Positions 8,226 through 17,463 are shown, counted from the first letter of the stretch. The stretch is 64,000 nt of DNA from Polyangium spumosum (GCF_009649845.1 NZ_WJIE01000005.1:787981-851980); one strand, 5' to 3'. Translations and numbers: made by a program. The notes: generated from the sequence alone by a model not told the origin.

Positions 8226-9344
8226 CTACGTGCGCACGGGTCGAAGCGCGAGGCCCCAGGAGAGGACTTCGTCGGCGAGGGCGCGGAGATCGTGATCCTC
8301 GGCGAAATTGAAACGCTTGGCGAGGTCTTTCTCGCGAGGAACGGTCTTCATCCATGCGATCACATCGACGAGCGCACCGTCGCCGAGCTTGTCGACCACG
8401 AAGCACTTGCATTCGTCACGCTTCACGCACTTGTTTTCAGGCTTCGTGCATCGATCGCGTTCTGCTTTCTGCGCCACGTCGCGCCAGTAAATCCCTTCGT
8501 CCGCGGTCCTGGGATGCTCGACCTGGTACAGCGTGATCCCCTGCTTGAGATGAGCGTACTGAATGCACTCGCCGGATGCCGAGGACACGAGCACTTCGAG
8601 TCGCTCGACAGCGCGGACGCGGTGATCACCGTTCTTCGCACCGAAGACCTCTCGGTAAACCGAAAGCGGCACGACGGCCTCGGCCGTGCGCCTGGGGAGC
8701 AGGCGAGCGCGCTGGTACGCGGGGCGCTTGGCCGCCTCCTTTTCCAGGCCGTGATAGGACTCCCCGTGCCCACCGTCCCGATGCCGCTTGTCGCTGTCGG
8801 CAACGGCGAGCACGATCGTCCCCCTGGACGGCAGCGCGGCAAATTCACGGCCGAGCTGGGAGCCCCCTCCACCGCGGAGCGTGCAGAGCATGTCGAGGTG
8901 CTCCCAGCCCCGCATCGCGCGCCTCATCAGGCCGAGCAACTCGAAGAGCTCCGCGTCGGTCTTGTTCTCCCCGAGGAGGATCGAACGAGCGACGGCATCG
9001 AGGCTCTCGAAATCGTGCAGCGATGCTCGGATGGCGCTTCTGCCATCGGGTAGCGAACGGGCTTTGCCGTCGAAATCCGGCCCCAGGCCCAGCTCCAGAT
9101 GCCAGGCCACGTCGCTGCGTAGACCGGCGATCTGCGCGTAATGCTCTTCGATGAAGCGGTTGAGCACGCGCCTGGCGCGGGGCGACCAGTCGACGGCGCG
9201 CATGCTCTCCGCGTCGCGAAGGTCGAAAGAGACGATATGGACGCCGCCGTGGTGGGCGAGTAGGAGATTCTCGATGGAGCCGTGGGAGCGCTCGTTCCCC
9301 GCGATCGCATCGGCGACCGCGGAGCCGTCGATGTGAATGAGCAT
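8226..9344 (-). CDS. TOPRIM-like protein, candidate effector nuclease of a two-gene defence system
   Basis: 372 aa. After an unrecognised ~115-residue N-terminal region, residues ~118-235 have TOPRIM-like spacing: GENKTD with Glu126, a GGGGSQLGREF segment at 158-168, VADSDK with Asp183 and Asp185, and an LPRR-x-AEAVVPL segment resembling the L-x-RE-x-EN-x-(I/Y)P helix of DUF4435/OLD TOPRIM domains. TOPRIM nucleases use this Glu and the DxD motif to bind Mg2+. Four Cys at 299, 306, 312 and 314 may form a zinc site. It starts 3 bases after the stop of the ATPase gene, so the pair is one transcription unit, as in PARIS-like (AriA/AriB) or split-OLD systems. No family match was run; the nuclease activity is inferred. 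Confidence 0.6.
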   Translation of the reverse strand: MLIHIDGSAVADAIAGNERSHGSIENLLLAHHGGVHIVSFDLRDAESMRAVDWSPRARRVLNRFIEEHYAQIAGLRSDVAWHLELGLGPDFDGKARSLPDGRSAIRASLHDFESLDAVARSILLGENKTDAELFELLGLMRRAMRGWEHLDMLCTLRGGGGSQLGREFAALPSRGTIVLAVADSDKRHRDGGHGESYHGLEKEAAKRPAYQRARLLPRRTAEAVVPLSVYREVFGAKNGDHRVRAVERLEVLVSSASGECIQYAHLKQGITLYQVEHPRTADEGIYWRDVAQKAERDRCTKPENKCVKRDECKCFVVDKLGDGALVDVIAWMKTVPREKDLAKRFNFAEDHDLRALADEVLSWGLALRPVRT

Positions 9345-9347
9345 GGT

Positions 9348-10751
9348 CTACTCGGCCGCTTGCTCGTGAACGAGGCGTTCTCCTACCGGGGAGAGGAAGC
9401 CGTAGGGCCAGTCGTGAAGCGCGCCGTTTTCGCGATATCCCGCGAGCTTGACCACGGACTCGCGCGTCTCCTCGTCGAGGTCGAAGAGGACGATCTGCAC
9501 GTCTTCGGGCTTGAGTGTCCCGTCGTAAATGAGCTTTCCGAGGCCGTTGATCAGCGTCTCGCTGTGCGTCTCGACCATGATCCGCGCCTCGGGGCCGGTC
9601 TTGCGGCTCTCGATGACGGTCTCGGCGAGCATGCGGGCGAGCTTGGCCTGGTGGGCGGGGTGGAGGTGGAGTTCGGGCTGTTCGAGCGCGAGGAGGGAGG
9701 CGCGGCGGCGCTTCTTGTTCTCCGGTCGGCGATAACTCGACCAGAGAGCGACCATGAGCGGCAAGACCTCGGAATAGCCGAATCCAACGTCAACAAGGTT
9801 GACGAAACGTTTCGCGCCCTGCTCTTTGACTTGGATCTCGACGTGGATCCCAGTTCGCAGAATCCTGGCCTCGAATCCGAGCGCCTCCCGTGTGAACGCA
9901 GCAAGACTCTCTACTTCCTCTGGCATCAGAGAATAAAGAAACATCGCGAGGTTTTTGCCGTCAGGATCGACCTCGTCCACGGCGAGATTTTGAATTCGGT
10001 AGGCCCGCTCGGCTCGAACACGCAGGGGAGCAATGTATGCTACACGATGCATATACTCGGCGAGCGCCTCGTCTTGAAGTTTGATTATCATATTCTCCAG
10101 ATGCCTCACCACATTGGTCATCTGGACTCGCGGTGGGCCGCCACGAGCAACATCTTCGATGGATTTTATGGCGTTTTCCGAATCGAATTCTTCAAAATCA
10201 TCAGACTCATGCATTGCCAAGTAACGTATCGCGGTAGGTTTACCCAATTGGATGGTCGGCAGTAAAAAGGCGGTGCCTCCGAGTGCGAGCGACTCTTGCA
10301 GCTCCACTCGCTTTCCGTTGACCGCGAGTCCCTGCACTCGCCCCTCGTCATCCAGATGCCACAACCAACGCATTGATTCGCTGCGAAATTCGTATGCACT
10401 AATTATTGGTGTATCCCTACCCACCAGGGTGACGGCGATGTCGATCGTACCTGTAGCTTCGGTTTTCTTCGACGCCAACTTCAACCGAAACTCGAACGTC
10501 ACACTCGGCTCCGTCAGCCTCTCATTCGCCGCAATCTCCAGCGACCCGAAATCCACGAACCGCTCGTGGTACCAGAGGATCGGGCTGTTCCTCGGCGTCT
10601 CCACGCTCTGCCGTAGCAACGGAAATGCCCGGAGGAACGTGCTTTTCCCCGAGCTGTTCCGACCCACCAGGACCGTGATCGGGCGGATCGGCACGAGGCC
10701 CGTGTCCGTCAGGCACCGCAGGTTCTTCACGCCGAAGGCTTCGAGGCTCAC
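9348..10751 (-). CDS. AAA/ABC-type ATPase, OLD/DUF3696-like
   Basis: 467 aa from GTG 10751; an ATG at 10799 would add 16 residues and neither start has a clear Shine-Dalgarno. Walker A GRNSSGKS is at ~30-37, Walker B is ALEQPELHLHP, and an ETHSE switch follows; the end (DWPYGFLSP) resembles the DUF3696 C-terminus. This is the SMC/RecF-like ATPase seen in OLD, Septu PtuA and PARIS AriA. The stretch from about 9900 to 10500 is clearly less GC-rich than its surroundings, suggesting horizontal acquisition. It sits directly upstream of the TOPRIM-like gene. Probable role: oligomeric sensor that activates or presents the nuclease on phage infection. Confidence 0.75.
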   Translation of the reverse strand: MSLEAFGVKNLRCLTDTGLVPIRPITVLVGRNSSGKSTFLRAFPLLRQSVETPRNSPILWYHERFVDFGSLEIAANERLTEPSVTFEFRLKLASKKTEATGTIDIAVTLVGRDTPIISAYEFRSESMRWLWHLDDEGRVQGLAVNGKRVELQESLALGGTAFLLPTIQLGKPTAIRYLAMHESDDFEEFDSENAIKSIEDVARGGPPRVQMTNVVRHLENMIIKLQDEALAEYMHRVAYIAPLRVRAERAYRIQNLAVDEVDPDGKNLAMFLYSLMPEEVESLAAFTREALGFEARILRTGIHVEIQVKEQGAKRFVNLVDVGFGYSEVLPLMVALWSSYRRPENKKRRRASLLALEQPELHLHPAHQAKLARMLAETVIESRKTGPEARIMVETHSETLINGLGKLIYDGTLKPEDVQIVLFDLDEETRESVVKLAGYRENGALHDWPYGFLSPVGERLVHEQAAE

Positions 10752-10812
10752 ACCAGGATCGTAGCGGGCTTGGAAGGTCCCGGGAAGCAGGCGCGGCATC
10801 CATCAACCATGC

Positions 10813-11140
10813 GGGCGGCATCATCGACCCCGCCCACACCATCCCCCCACCCTGCCCGCACCTTCCCCGAAGCCGCCCACACCATCCATCGACCCTGCCC
10901 ACGGCTTCCTCCAAGCCGCGGACACCATCCATCGACCCTGTCGACACCCTCCCGGAAGCCGCCCGCGCCTTCCTCGAAGCCGCGGACACCATCCATCGAC
11001 CCTGCCCACACCATCCATCGACCCTGTCGACACCATCCCGGAAGCCGCCCACGCCTTCCTCGAAGCCGCGGACACCATCCATCGACCCCGCCCACACCAT
11101 CCACCCACCCTGCCCACGCCTTCCTCGAAGCCGTCCGCAG
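10813..11140. repeat. Minisatellite of 21-22 bp units in the intergenic region
   Basis: About 15 tandem degenerate units of 21 or 22 bp in three types: A, ACACCATCCATCGACCCTG (with variable ends); B, ACACC(A/C)TCCCGGAAGCCGCC; C, CGCCTTCCTCGAAGCCGCG. They alternate in an order such as A-C-A-B-C-A-A-B-C-A-A-C. There are no spacers, so it is not CRISPR. All three minus-strand frames stay open with repeated Gly-Trp-Met-Asp-type peptides only because of the repeat, and no start or RBS supports a gene. The region fills the gap between the defence-like ATPase and the OmpA-like lipoprotein. Confidence 0.85.
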
Positions 11141-11241
11141 CGTCGGGGAGGCCGTCACCTGATTGACGCGTCGCCGCATTCGTGGTCCCGTGGACACAAT
11201 TGCAGGGCCGCGAACGGTCCCGACGCAGGGAGGATGATTCC

Positions 11242-11769
11242 GTGAGCCGAACGATGATGTCGACGATGGTGGTTGCGTTTCTCTTCGCCGTGGGTTGCGG
11301 CGGCGGCGGCAGCGCACAGCTCGAGGTGAAGACGGGCGACGACGCGCCCCCGCCGCCCGCCACCGCCGCCCCCGCCGAAGCCGCGCCCGCCGACGTGGGC
11401 GAGGCGCACTTCAAGGGGGATCACCTCGAGATCGATCACCAGATCCTGTTCGACACGGACAGCGATCACATCAAGGAAGATCAGTCGCAGAAGGTCCTCG
11501 GCGACCTCGTCACCCTGCTCAAGGCGCATCCCGAGATCGTGCACCTGAGCATCGAAGGGCACACCGATACGCGCGGGTCGGCCGAGCACAACCAGGACCT
11601 CTCCGAGCGGCGCGCCAAGGCCGTCGCGCAGTACCTCAACAACCACGGCCTGCCGAACGTCAAGATCGACGCGAAGGGCCACGGCAACACGAAGCCGCTC
11701 TGCACCGAAGACTCCGACGCGTGCCACGACAAGAACCGCCGCGTCGAGTTCCTCGTCGTGAAGGACTGA
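11242..11769 (+). CDS. OmpA/Pal-family peptidoglycan-binding lipoprotein
   Basis: 175 aa from a GTG chosen because GGGAGG lies about 8 bases upstream. The signal ends at FLFAVGC (lipobox), then comes a Gly stretch and a Pro/Ala linker. Residues ~60-175 form an OmpA C-terminal domain: a beta strand with ILFDTDSDHI, helix, IEGHTDTRGSAEHNQDLSERRA (the diaminopimelate-binding Asp and Arg) and a terminal DKNRRVEFLV. It probably anchors the outer membrane to peptidoglycan, like Pal. It is followed 106 bases later by the lon gene but has no evident functional tie to it. Confidence 0.85.
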   Translation: MSRTMMSTMVVAFLFAVGCGGGGSAQLEVKTGDDAPPPPATAAPAEAAPADVGEAHFKGDHLEIDHQILFDTDSDHIKEDQSQKVLGDLVTLLKAHPEIVHLSIEGHTDTRGSAEHNQDLSERRAKAVAQYLNNHGLPNVKIDAKGHGNTKPLCTEDSDACHDKNRRVEFLVVKD

Positions 11770-11875
11770 CGCGCCGCCCGCCCCCACCAAATCTCTCTGG
11801 CGCGCCCCACCACGGACCCGGTAAAACCCATCCGCCCCCGCGGCGATCCACGCCCGGGCGCTGGTTGTCAGGAAC

Positions 11876-14182
11876 GTGGCGCGTACACAGCTCCCTCTCA
11901 TCGGCCTCCTCGAAGAGGCCGTCCTCCCAGGCGAAGAACGCTCTTTCACCGTCCCCGCCGTGGACACGGTCGCCCTCGTCGCGCTCGCGCGCGCCGCACG
12001 CGACGGCAAGGTCCCACCGGAGATCCTCGCGCTGACCATCACCTCCTCCGTGGAGCTGCCCTCCCTGGTCACCGGCAGGTGGGGCACGAGGTGTCGGATC
12101 GTCGCCGCAGACGAGACGTCCCTCACGCTCGCCGGCCTCAAGAGGGCCCGGCTCGTGACCGCGCGCGGAAAGGAGCCCCCGTACACGGCCGACGTGGACA
12201 CGCCCGACGAGGACGAGCCCACGCCGGACACGAAGGCGCTGCTCTCCGCCGCCCACCTGCTCTTCGCCGCCCTCGACCAAGGCGCAGCGCCCGAGCCCCT
12301 GGACTTCCACGCCCCCCTGCGCTCCGCGCTCGCCGCCGCCGCGCGCGCCATCTCCGGCAAGGGCGAGCTCGCCGAGCTCACCCAGCACCCGCTCGAAGAG
12401 GGCATCCGCCGCGTCGCGCTCCTGCTCGCGGCCCGCGCCGACGGGCGACACGCCGCCTGCGAGCTCGAAGAGATGCTGCGTCAGGCGATGGCGAAACCCG
12501 AGGTGCCCAAGGCCCTGCGGCAGAAGTTGTGGTCGCAGGTCGTCGAGCTCCAGAAGCGGCTCGACCTGCACGACCCCGCGATCGCCGAGGAGGGCGACGA
12601 CCTCGCGCGGCTGCAGCGCAAGCTGTCCCAGGCAGGGATGCCCAAGGCCGCGCGCGAGACGGCCAAGCGCGAGCTGCGCCTCCTGCGCGGCATGCAGTCG
12701 AACCACCACGACTACTCCACGTACACGAACCACCTCGACTTCATGGCGCGCTTGCCCTGGCAGCCAGACCCGGAGCGGCCGATCGACCTCGCCGCCGTAC
12801 GCGCCGCGCTCGATCGGGGACACCACGGGCTGGAGAAGCCGAAGCGGCGCGTCGCCGAGTACCTCGCGGTGCGCAAGCTCGGCGGCGAAAACGCCTCGAT
12901 GATCCTCTGCCTCGCCGGCCCGCCCGGCGTCGGCAAGACGACCATCGCCCGCGCGATGGCCGAGGCCCTCGGCCGCCCCTTCGCGCGCGTCGCGCTCGGC
13001 GGCGTGCACGACGAGAGCGAGATCCGCGGCCACCGCCTGAGCTACGTCGCCGCGTCGGCCGGCCGCATCCTCCGCGCCATCGCGCAGGCTGGCAGCGCGA
13101 GCGCGCTCGTCCTGCTCGACGAGATCGACAAGATCGGCGAAGGGCGGACGCGTAGCCCCATGGCCGCGCTGCTCGAGGTGCTCGATCCAGAACAAAACCC
13201 CCACTTCCAGGACAACTTCCTCGGCGTGCCCTACGACCTCTCGCACGTGCTCTTCGTGGCCACGGCGAACGACACGTCCCAGATCCACCCGACGCTGCTC
13301 GACCGGCTGGAGCTCTGCGAGATCGAGGGATACACGGCCGTCGAGAAGACCATGATCCTGCGGACGCACCTGCTCGATCGGCTACGCGCCGAGATCGGCC
13401 TGCCGAAGACGCCCGAGATCGAGGACGAGGCCGTCACGGCGCTCATCGACGGCCACACGCGCGAGGCCGGCGTGCGGCAGCTCCGTCACGCGCTCGCGAA
13501 GGTGCTGCGCGCGCGCGCCCTCGCGCTCGTCACGCGAAAGGACGGAGGCGCGACGGAGGCCAACGACGAGGCTGGCGCGCCGATCACCGTCGCCGAGGTC
13601 GAGGCCGCGCTCGGTCCGCCGCGCTTCACGAAGGCGAAGGCCCTCGGCGTGCTCCCCGTCGGCGTGACGACCGGCCTCTCCGTCGGACCCGGCGGCGGCT
13701 CGGTGCTCTTCGTGGAGGCCGCGACGATGCCAGGGCGCGGCGAGCTCGTGTCGACGGGCAGCCTCGGCGACGTGCTGAAGGAGTCCGTACGCGCGGCGCT
13801 CTCGCACCTGCGGGCCGAGACGAGCCGCTACGGCGTCGAGCAGGGCAAGCTCGCGTCGACCGACATCCACGTCCACGTCCCCGAGGCGGCCCTCGCGAAG
13901 GACGGCCCGAGCGCCGGGACGGCCATCTTCGCCGCGCTGGTCTCGGCCCTCTCGGGCAGGCCGGCGCCCGCAGATGCCGCGCTCACCGGGGAGCTCTCGC
14001 TCAGCGGTCGCGTGCTGCCCGTCGGCGGCATCCGCGCGAAGCTCATCGCCGCCGAGCGCGCCGGCCTCGCGCGCGTGGTGATCCCCGAGGCGAACCGCGC
14101 CGATGTCCCCGAGGACCTGCACCTCGATGTGACGTTCGTGAACACGGTCGAAGAGGTATACCGCGCGCTCTTCCCGGCGTAG
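11876..14182 (+). CDS. lon: Lon family ATP-dependent protease
   Basis: 768 aa, starting with GTG (CAGGA 5 bases upstream). The N-terminal LAN domain (~1-190) is recognisable but divergent. Coiled-coil region ~195-300. AAA+ module: Walker A GPPGVGKT at ~349-356 and Walker B LVLLDEIDKIG. The protease domain has Ser679 in KDGPSAGTA and Lys722 in GGIRAKLIAAERAG, the same residue numbers as E. coli Lon, so the catalytic dyad is intact. The pore-loop region reads YVAASAGR where most Lons have YIGA-x-PG. It degrades misfolded and regulatory proteins in the cytoplasm. Myxobacteria commonly carry several Lon paralogues; this may be the less canonical one. Confidence 0.93.
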   Translation: MARTQLPLIGLLEEAVLPGEERSFTVPAVDTVALVALARAARDGKVPPEILALTITSSVELPSLVTGRWGTRCRIVAADETSLTLAGLKRARLVTARGKEPPYTADVDTPDEDEPTPDTKALLSAAHLLFAALDQGAAPEPLDFHAPLRSALAAAARAISGKGELAELTQHPLEEGIRRVALLLAARADGRHAACELEEMLRQAMAKPEVPKALRQKLWSQVVELQKRLDLHDPAIAEEGDDLARLQRKLSQAGMPKAARETAKRELRLLRGMQSNHHDYSTYTNHLDFMARLPWQPDPERPIDLAAVRAALDRGHHGLEKPKRRVAEYLAVRKLGGENASMILCLAGPPGVGKTTIARAMAEALGRPFARVALGGVHDESEIRGHRLSYVAASAGRILRAIAQAGSASALVLLDEIDKIGEGRTRSPMAALLEVLDPEQNPHFQDNFLGVPYDLSHVLFVATANDTSQIHPTLLDRLELCEIEGYTAVEKTMILRTHLLDRLRAEIGLPKTPEIEDEAVTALIDGHTREAGVRQLRHALAKVLRARALALVTRKDGGATEANDEAGAPITVAEVEAALGPPRFTKAKALGVLPVGVTTGLSVGPGGGSVLFVEAATMPGRGELVSTGSLGDVLKESVRAALSHLRAETSRYGVEQGKLASTDIHVHVPEAALAKDGPSAGTAIFAALVSALSGRPAPADAALTGELSLSGRVLPVGGIRAKLIAAERAGLARVVIPEANRADVPEDLHLDVTFVNTVEEVYRALFPA

Positions 14183-14211
14183 GAGCGCGCTCGAAGGGAG
14201 AGGACCAGGCC

Positions 14212-16251
14212 ATGTCGAAGAAGTATCCGCTGCTCGCGACAGCCGAAGAGATCCGCACGATCGCGCGCCGCGCCATCACGCTGATGGACGTGCTGCACGA
14301 GGGGCACGACGACGACGATGCCGCCTGGAACGATCCAGACATCCGGAGGCTCGACCACCAGGTCTTCCGCGCCGCGAAGGAGGCCATGCGCTTCTGCGCG
14401 ACCGCGGCGGGCCTGCTCGGAGACGCGTCGCTCCTGCAGCTCGTCGCGCAGCTTCTCGAGGAGCAAGCCACGTGGGACGACCACGCGGACAAGGACACGG
14501 ACGTCGTCGCCGAAGGGGTCGGGGAGCTGCTCCGGCGAGGCGCGCCCGTGAACGACAGCGTGGAGGCGTTCGCCGCGAGCCCGAACAACGAGATCCGCGC
14601 CGTGATCGCCGCAGGGCTGCGCCCGACGAGCGAGCGCGCCATCAAGCTCCTCGAGACGCTGGCCAAGGACCCCATCGCCGAGGTGCGCAAGCCGGCGCGG
14701 GAAGCGCTGGCCACGCGCGGAGAGCTGCCGTGGTGGGCAGGGAAGTGGCAACGAGATCCCCTCGCGCACCTGTCCGCGGACGACGCCGCGGCCCTGCGTG
14801 AGCCGATCGAGCGCATCTCGGCGATGCTCGACGAGTCGCGCTGGGCGCTCATGAAGAAGGAGCGCGAGTTCACCGACCTCGTCGCGAAGCTGCCCGACCC
14901 GATCGCCGTCGACGTGCTGGAGACGATGCTCTCGGCCGGCGGCACCTACGAGACGAGGATGCCCGCAGCGGGGGCGCATCTCCTGTCCCGCGAAGGCGGC
15001 ATCGAGGCGTTCCTCCGGGTGCTCGCGGGCTGGACCAAGGGCCGCTCGTTCCACCTGACGACCGAGCACAAGGCCATGGCGACGGGGCTGTCGCACGACC
15101 GGGCCGCGGCGGTGGGCCTCGCGTTCGCGAAGTACGCGCTGTCGGCGCCGGGCGCGCTGCGCGACGAGTTTTCCACGCCCTACTTCCTGGCCGCCAGCTT
15201 CGCCGAGGACATGATGCCGCCGGGCGCGGACCTCACGCCGATCGTCGAGCTGGTCCTCGAGGCGCCCGAGGTGACGACGCGCCGATCGGATTACATCATC
15301 AGCAAGGTCGCGAGCATGCTCGGCGCGAACAACGCCAGGCCCGGGGCGCTCTCGGAGCGGCTGATCGCGGCGCGCCTGGCCGGTTATCCGGGCGCCTGGT
15401 CGCGGATGAGCGCGAGCATCGACAAGCTCCTGCAAAAGGCGCCGTTCGAGCTGCTCCGCCCCGCCGTGGAGCAGGCCTTGCGGAGCGACGACGACAAGCT
15501 CGCGCGCTGGGGGTTGCGGTGCATCCTGACGGACGCCCACGCCGCGGACACGGACGGGAGCCGGATCGAGCTCGCGGCCCGCCTCTGCGAAGACACGCGC
15601 CTCCGGGGCCTGATCACCGCCGATCCCACGCTGCTCAAGATGGCCATCACGCCGCTGCGCGCCGCGCTCCGGCGCGGAGAGCTCGCGTGCGCGGAGGCGC
15701 TCAACGTGGTCTCGACGATCTCCGAGCTCTGGGGCGGCGTCGCGCCTTCGTTCTACGCGAGGACCTTCACGGCCGGGGAGAAAGAGGCGTCGCGACGGAA
15801 GGTGCGCGACGAATATGCGGCGTTCCTCGGGCCGGAGGAGCTCCACGGCCCCGTCACCGAGGAAGAGTGGGCCGCGCTGCGCCGCGTCCGGGACGCGAGC
15901 CCTCCGGACGAATACACGGCCTGGATGCGCGTGCTCGGCGTCCTGCCGGAGGGCCCGTGGCACCCCGAGGATCGCGCGCTGCTCGATCGCGCCGTCGCGG
16001 CCTTCGCGGACGACTCGGACCTCGCGATGCCGATCTCGATGTGCCTCACCGGGAAGGCGACGGTCGACGATCTGCACATCTTCGACCGGCTGCTCGAGGG
16101 CGCCTCCGACCAGCGAGCGCTCATACGCTCCAACATGTACTCGACCCGCGAGCGGCTCGGCCTGCCCGCGAAGCCCACCGAGGGCGCGACGAAGGCCGAG
16201 GCGACGTCCGGCGGCGACTGGATGGACGAGGACGAGGAGGACGACGCCTGA
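14212..16251 (+). CDS. Large helical-repeat (HEAT-like) protein of unknown function
   Basis: 679 aa with no signal peptide or membrane segment, preceded by GGGAGAGG 9 bases before the ATG. The chain is almost all helical; residues ~110-180 carry HEAT-like helix pairs (NNEIRAVIAAGL, DPIAEVRKPAREALATRG). The extreme C-terminus is very acidic (DEDEEDDA). It begins 29 bases after lon and is probably co-transcribed with it. HEAT-like proteins serve as scaffolds. A possible role with Lon is only positional inference. Confidence 0.6.
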   Translation: MSKKYPLLATAEEIRTIARRAITLMDVLHEGHDDDDAAWNDPDIRRLDHQVFRAAKEAMRFCATAAGLLGDASLLQLVAQLLEEQATWDDHADKDTDVVAEGVGELLRRGAPVNDSVEAFAASPNNEIRAVIAAGLRPTSERAIKLLETLAKDPIAEVRKPAREALATRGELPWWAGKWQRDPLAHLSADDAAALREPIERISAMLDESRWALMKKEREFTDLVAKLPDPIAVDVLETMLSAGGTYETRMPAAGAHLLSREGGIEAFLRVLAGWTKGRSFHLTTEHKAMATGLSHDRAAAVGLAFAKYALSAPGALRDEFSTPYFLAASFAEDMMPPGADLTPIVELVLEAPEVTTRRSDYIISKVASMLGANNARPGALSERLIAARLAGYPGAWSRMSASIDKLLQKAPFELLRPAVEQALRSDDDKLARWGLRCILTDAHAADTDGSRIELAARLCEDTRLRGLITADPTLLKMAITPLRAALRRGELACAEALNVVSTISELWGGVAPSFYARTFTAGEKEASRRKVRDEYAAFLGPEELHGPVTEEEWAALRRVRDASPPDEYTAWMRVLGVLPEGPWHPEDRALLDRAVAAFADDSDLAMPISMCLTGKATVDDLHIFDRLLEGASDQRALIRSNMYSTRERLGLPAKPTEGATKAEATSGGDWMDEDEEDDA

Positions 16252-16260
16252 AGCCCACGC

Positions 16261-17388
16261 TCAGCCCACGGGCGAGAGCGCCGGTTCACTCGGCGCGCGC
16301 AGGATGATCCGGCGCACGGCCTCCGGGTCGGTGATGCGCCGGAGCACAGGCTGCAAGCCCTCGGTCTCCCGCTCGCCGAACGCACCACTCGACGCGAAGG
16401 CCCGCGCCCGCGGGCCATCGAGCACCAGGAACAGATCGTTGTAGCCGCCCGCCGCAGGGCTATCGATGACGTCGACGATCCGCGTGCGCTCGAGGTGCAG
16501 CTCCTCGTCGCCGCGCTGGATGAGGACACGCCGGTTCGTCACCCAGTAACGCGTCCGCGTCTCGAGCCGCGCAGGCCGGACGATCGAGGCATACACGACG
16601 AACGCGCCCGCCGAGACGAGCAGGAGGATCGTGAGCGCGAGCGAGGTGACGAGCGCGAAGAAGGAGAGCGACTCGGGCGAGAGGCCACCACGAACGACGG
16701 TGCGCGCGGCATGCACGGCGTGGCGCGAGGAGAAGATCGCGGAGGCGAAGAGGCCGAGGCCGAGCAGGAGGCCGAGGGCCGCGCGCCCGCTCGACGGGAG
16801 CCACTTGCGAAGGCTGTCGGGCGGATGGCCCGACCAGAGGACTCGCTCGCCGTCGTCGAGGCGCTGCGCGAGCAGGCGCTGGCCGTCGCCCGCCGGGGTG
16901 GAGGGCGTGACGCCGCGGACGATGGCCCAGACACGATCCGGCGCGACGAGGCCGGTGAAGACGATGGCGAGGCGACGGCGAAGCGCGCCCGTGGGCACGG
17001 CGCGCACGAGCTCGAGGTCGCCGATGCCAGGACGCTTGGGGTCCCAATGAATGCGGGCGAAGCTGATCGCCGAGCGATCCATCATGCGGCGGTGGCGGCC
17101 GCGCTGGAGGATGACGTGGCGCTCGGTGACGACGAACTCGAGCTCGCTGCGCCACCACTTGGGCCCGTGCGCGAAGGCGACCGCGAGCACGGCCATCCAC
17201 GCGGCGAAGGCGAGCAGCGCGCCCGGGCTCGATCCGAGCGCGGTGGCGACGACGACGGCCGAGGCCGTGGTGATGGCCGAGATGACGCCCGCGATCGCAG
17301 CCGCGATCTGATAGAGCACCGGGGACGTGACGGCCTTGGGGCGCCCCGCCCAGACGACCGACTCCTCGAAGAGCGAATCCCGCTTCAA
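16261..17388 (-). CDS. Membrane protein with two transmembrane/PH-like modules
   Basis: 375 aa. The start is TTG (KRDSLFEE follows), supported by GGAGGG 7 bases upstream. The architecture is duplicated: two TM helices near 28-75, then a PH-like segment (FVVTERHVILQRGRHRRMMD, then IHWDPKRPGIGDLELV); then two TM helices near 205-270 and a second PH-like segment (YWVTNRRVLIQRGDEELHLERTRI, then GYNDLFLVL). This matches bacterial PH-domain (YdbS/YdbT-like) membrane proteins of unknown function. Convergent with the helical-repeat gene and 75 bases downstream of the TPR pair on the same strand. Confidence 0.7.
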   Translation of the reverse strand: MKRDSLFEESVVWAGRPKAVTSPVLYQIAAAIAGVISAITTASAVVVATALGSSPGALLAFAAWMAVLAVAFAHGPKWWRSELEFVVTERHVILQRGRHRRMMDRSAISFARIHWDPKRPGIGDLELVRAVPTGALRRRLAIVFTGLVAPDRVWAIVRGVTPSTPAGDGQRLLAQRLDDGERVLWSGHPPDSLRKWLPSSGRAALGLLLGLGLFASAIFSSRHAVHAARTVVRGGLSPESLSFFALVTSLALTILLLVSAGAFVVYASIVRPARLETRTRYWVTNRRVLIQRGDEELHLERTRIVDVIDSPAAGGYNDLFLVLDGPRARAFASSGAFGERETEGLQPVLRRITDPEAVRRIILRAPSEPALSPVG

Positions 17389-17463
17389 CCGAACGCCCTC
17401 CGCCCTGGTGACAGGGGAGCGTGGTGCTCCCTTGGGTCCGCGTAAAGGGTCACGAGAAGCTCC

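Noticed and set aside
5652..9053. A 1133-codon plus-strand frame over the cupin, 3D and TOPRIM genes
   Set aside because: Composition is Arg/Ala/Leu-biased and motif-free; it is antisense to two well-supported genes and shifts frame against the cupin gene.
10813..11140. CRISPR array or repetitive protein gene
   Set aside because: Units are contiguous without unique spacers, and open frames exist in all three minus frames simply because of the repeat, with no start signals.
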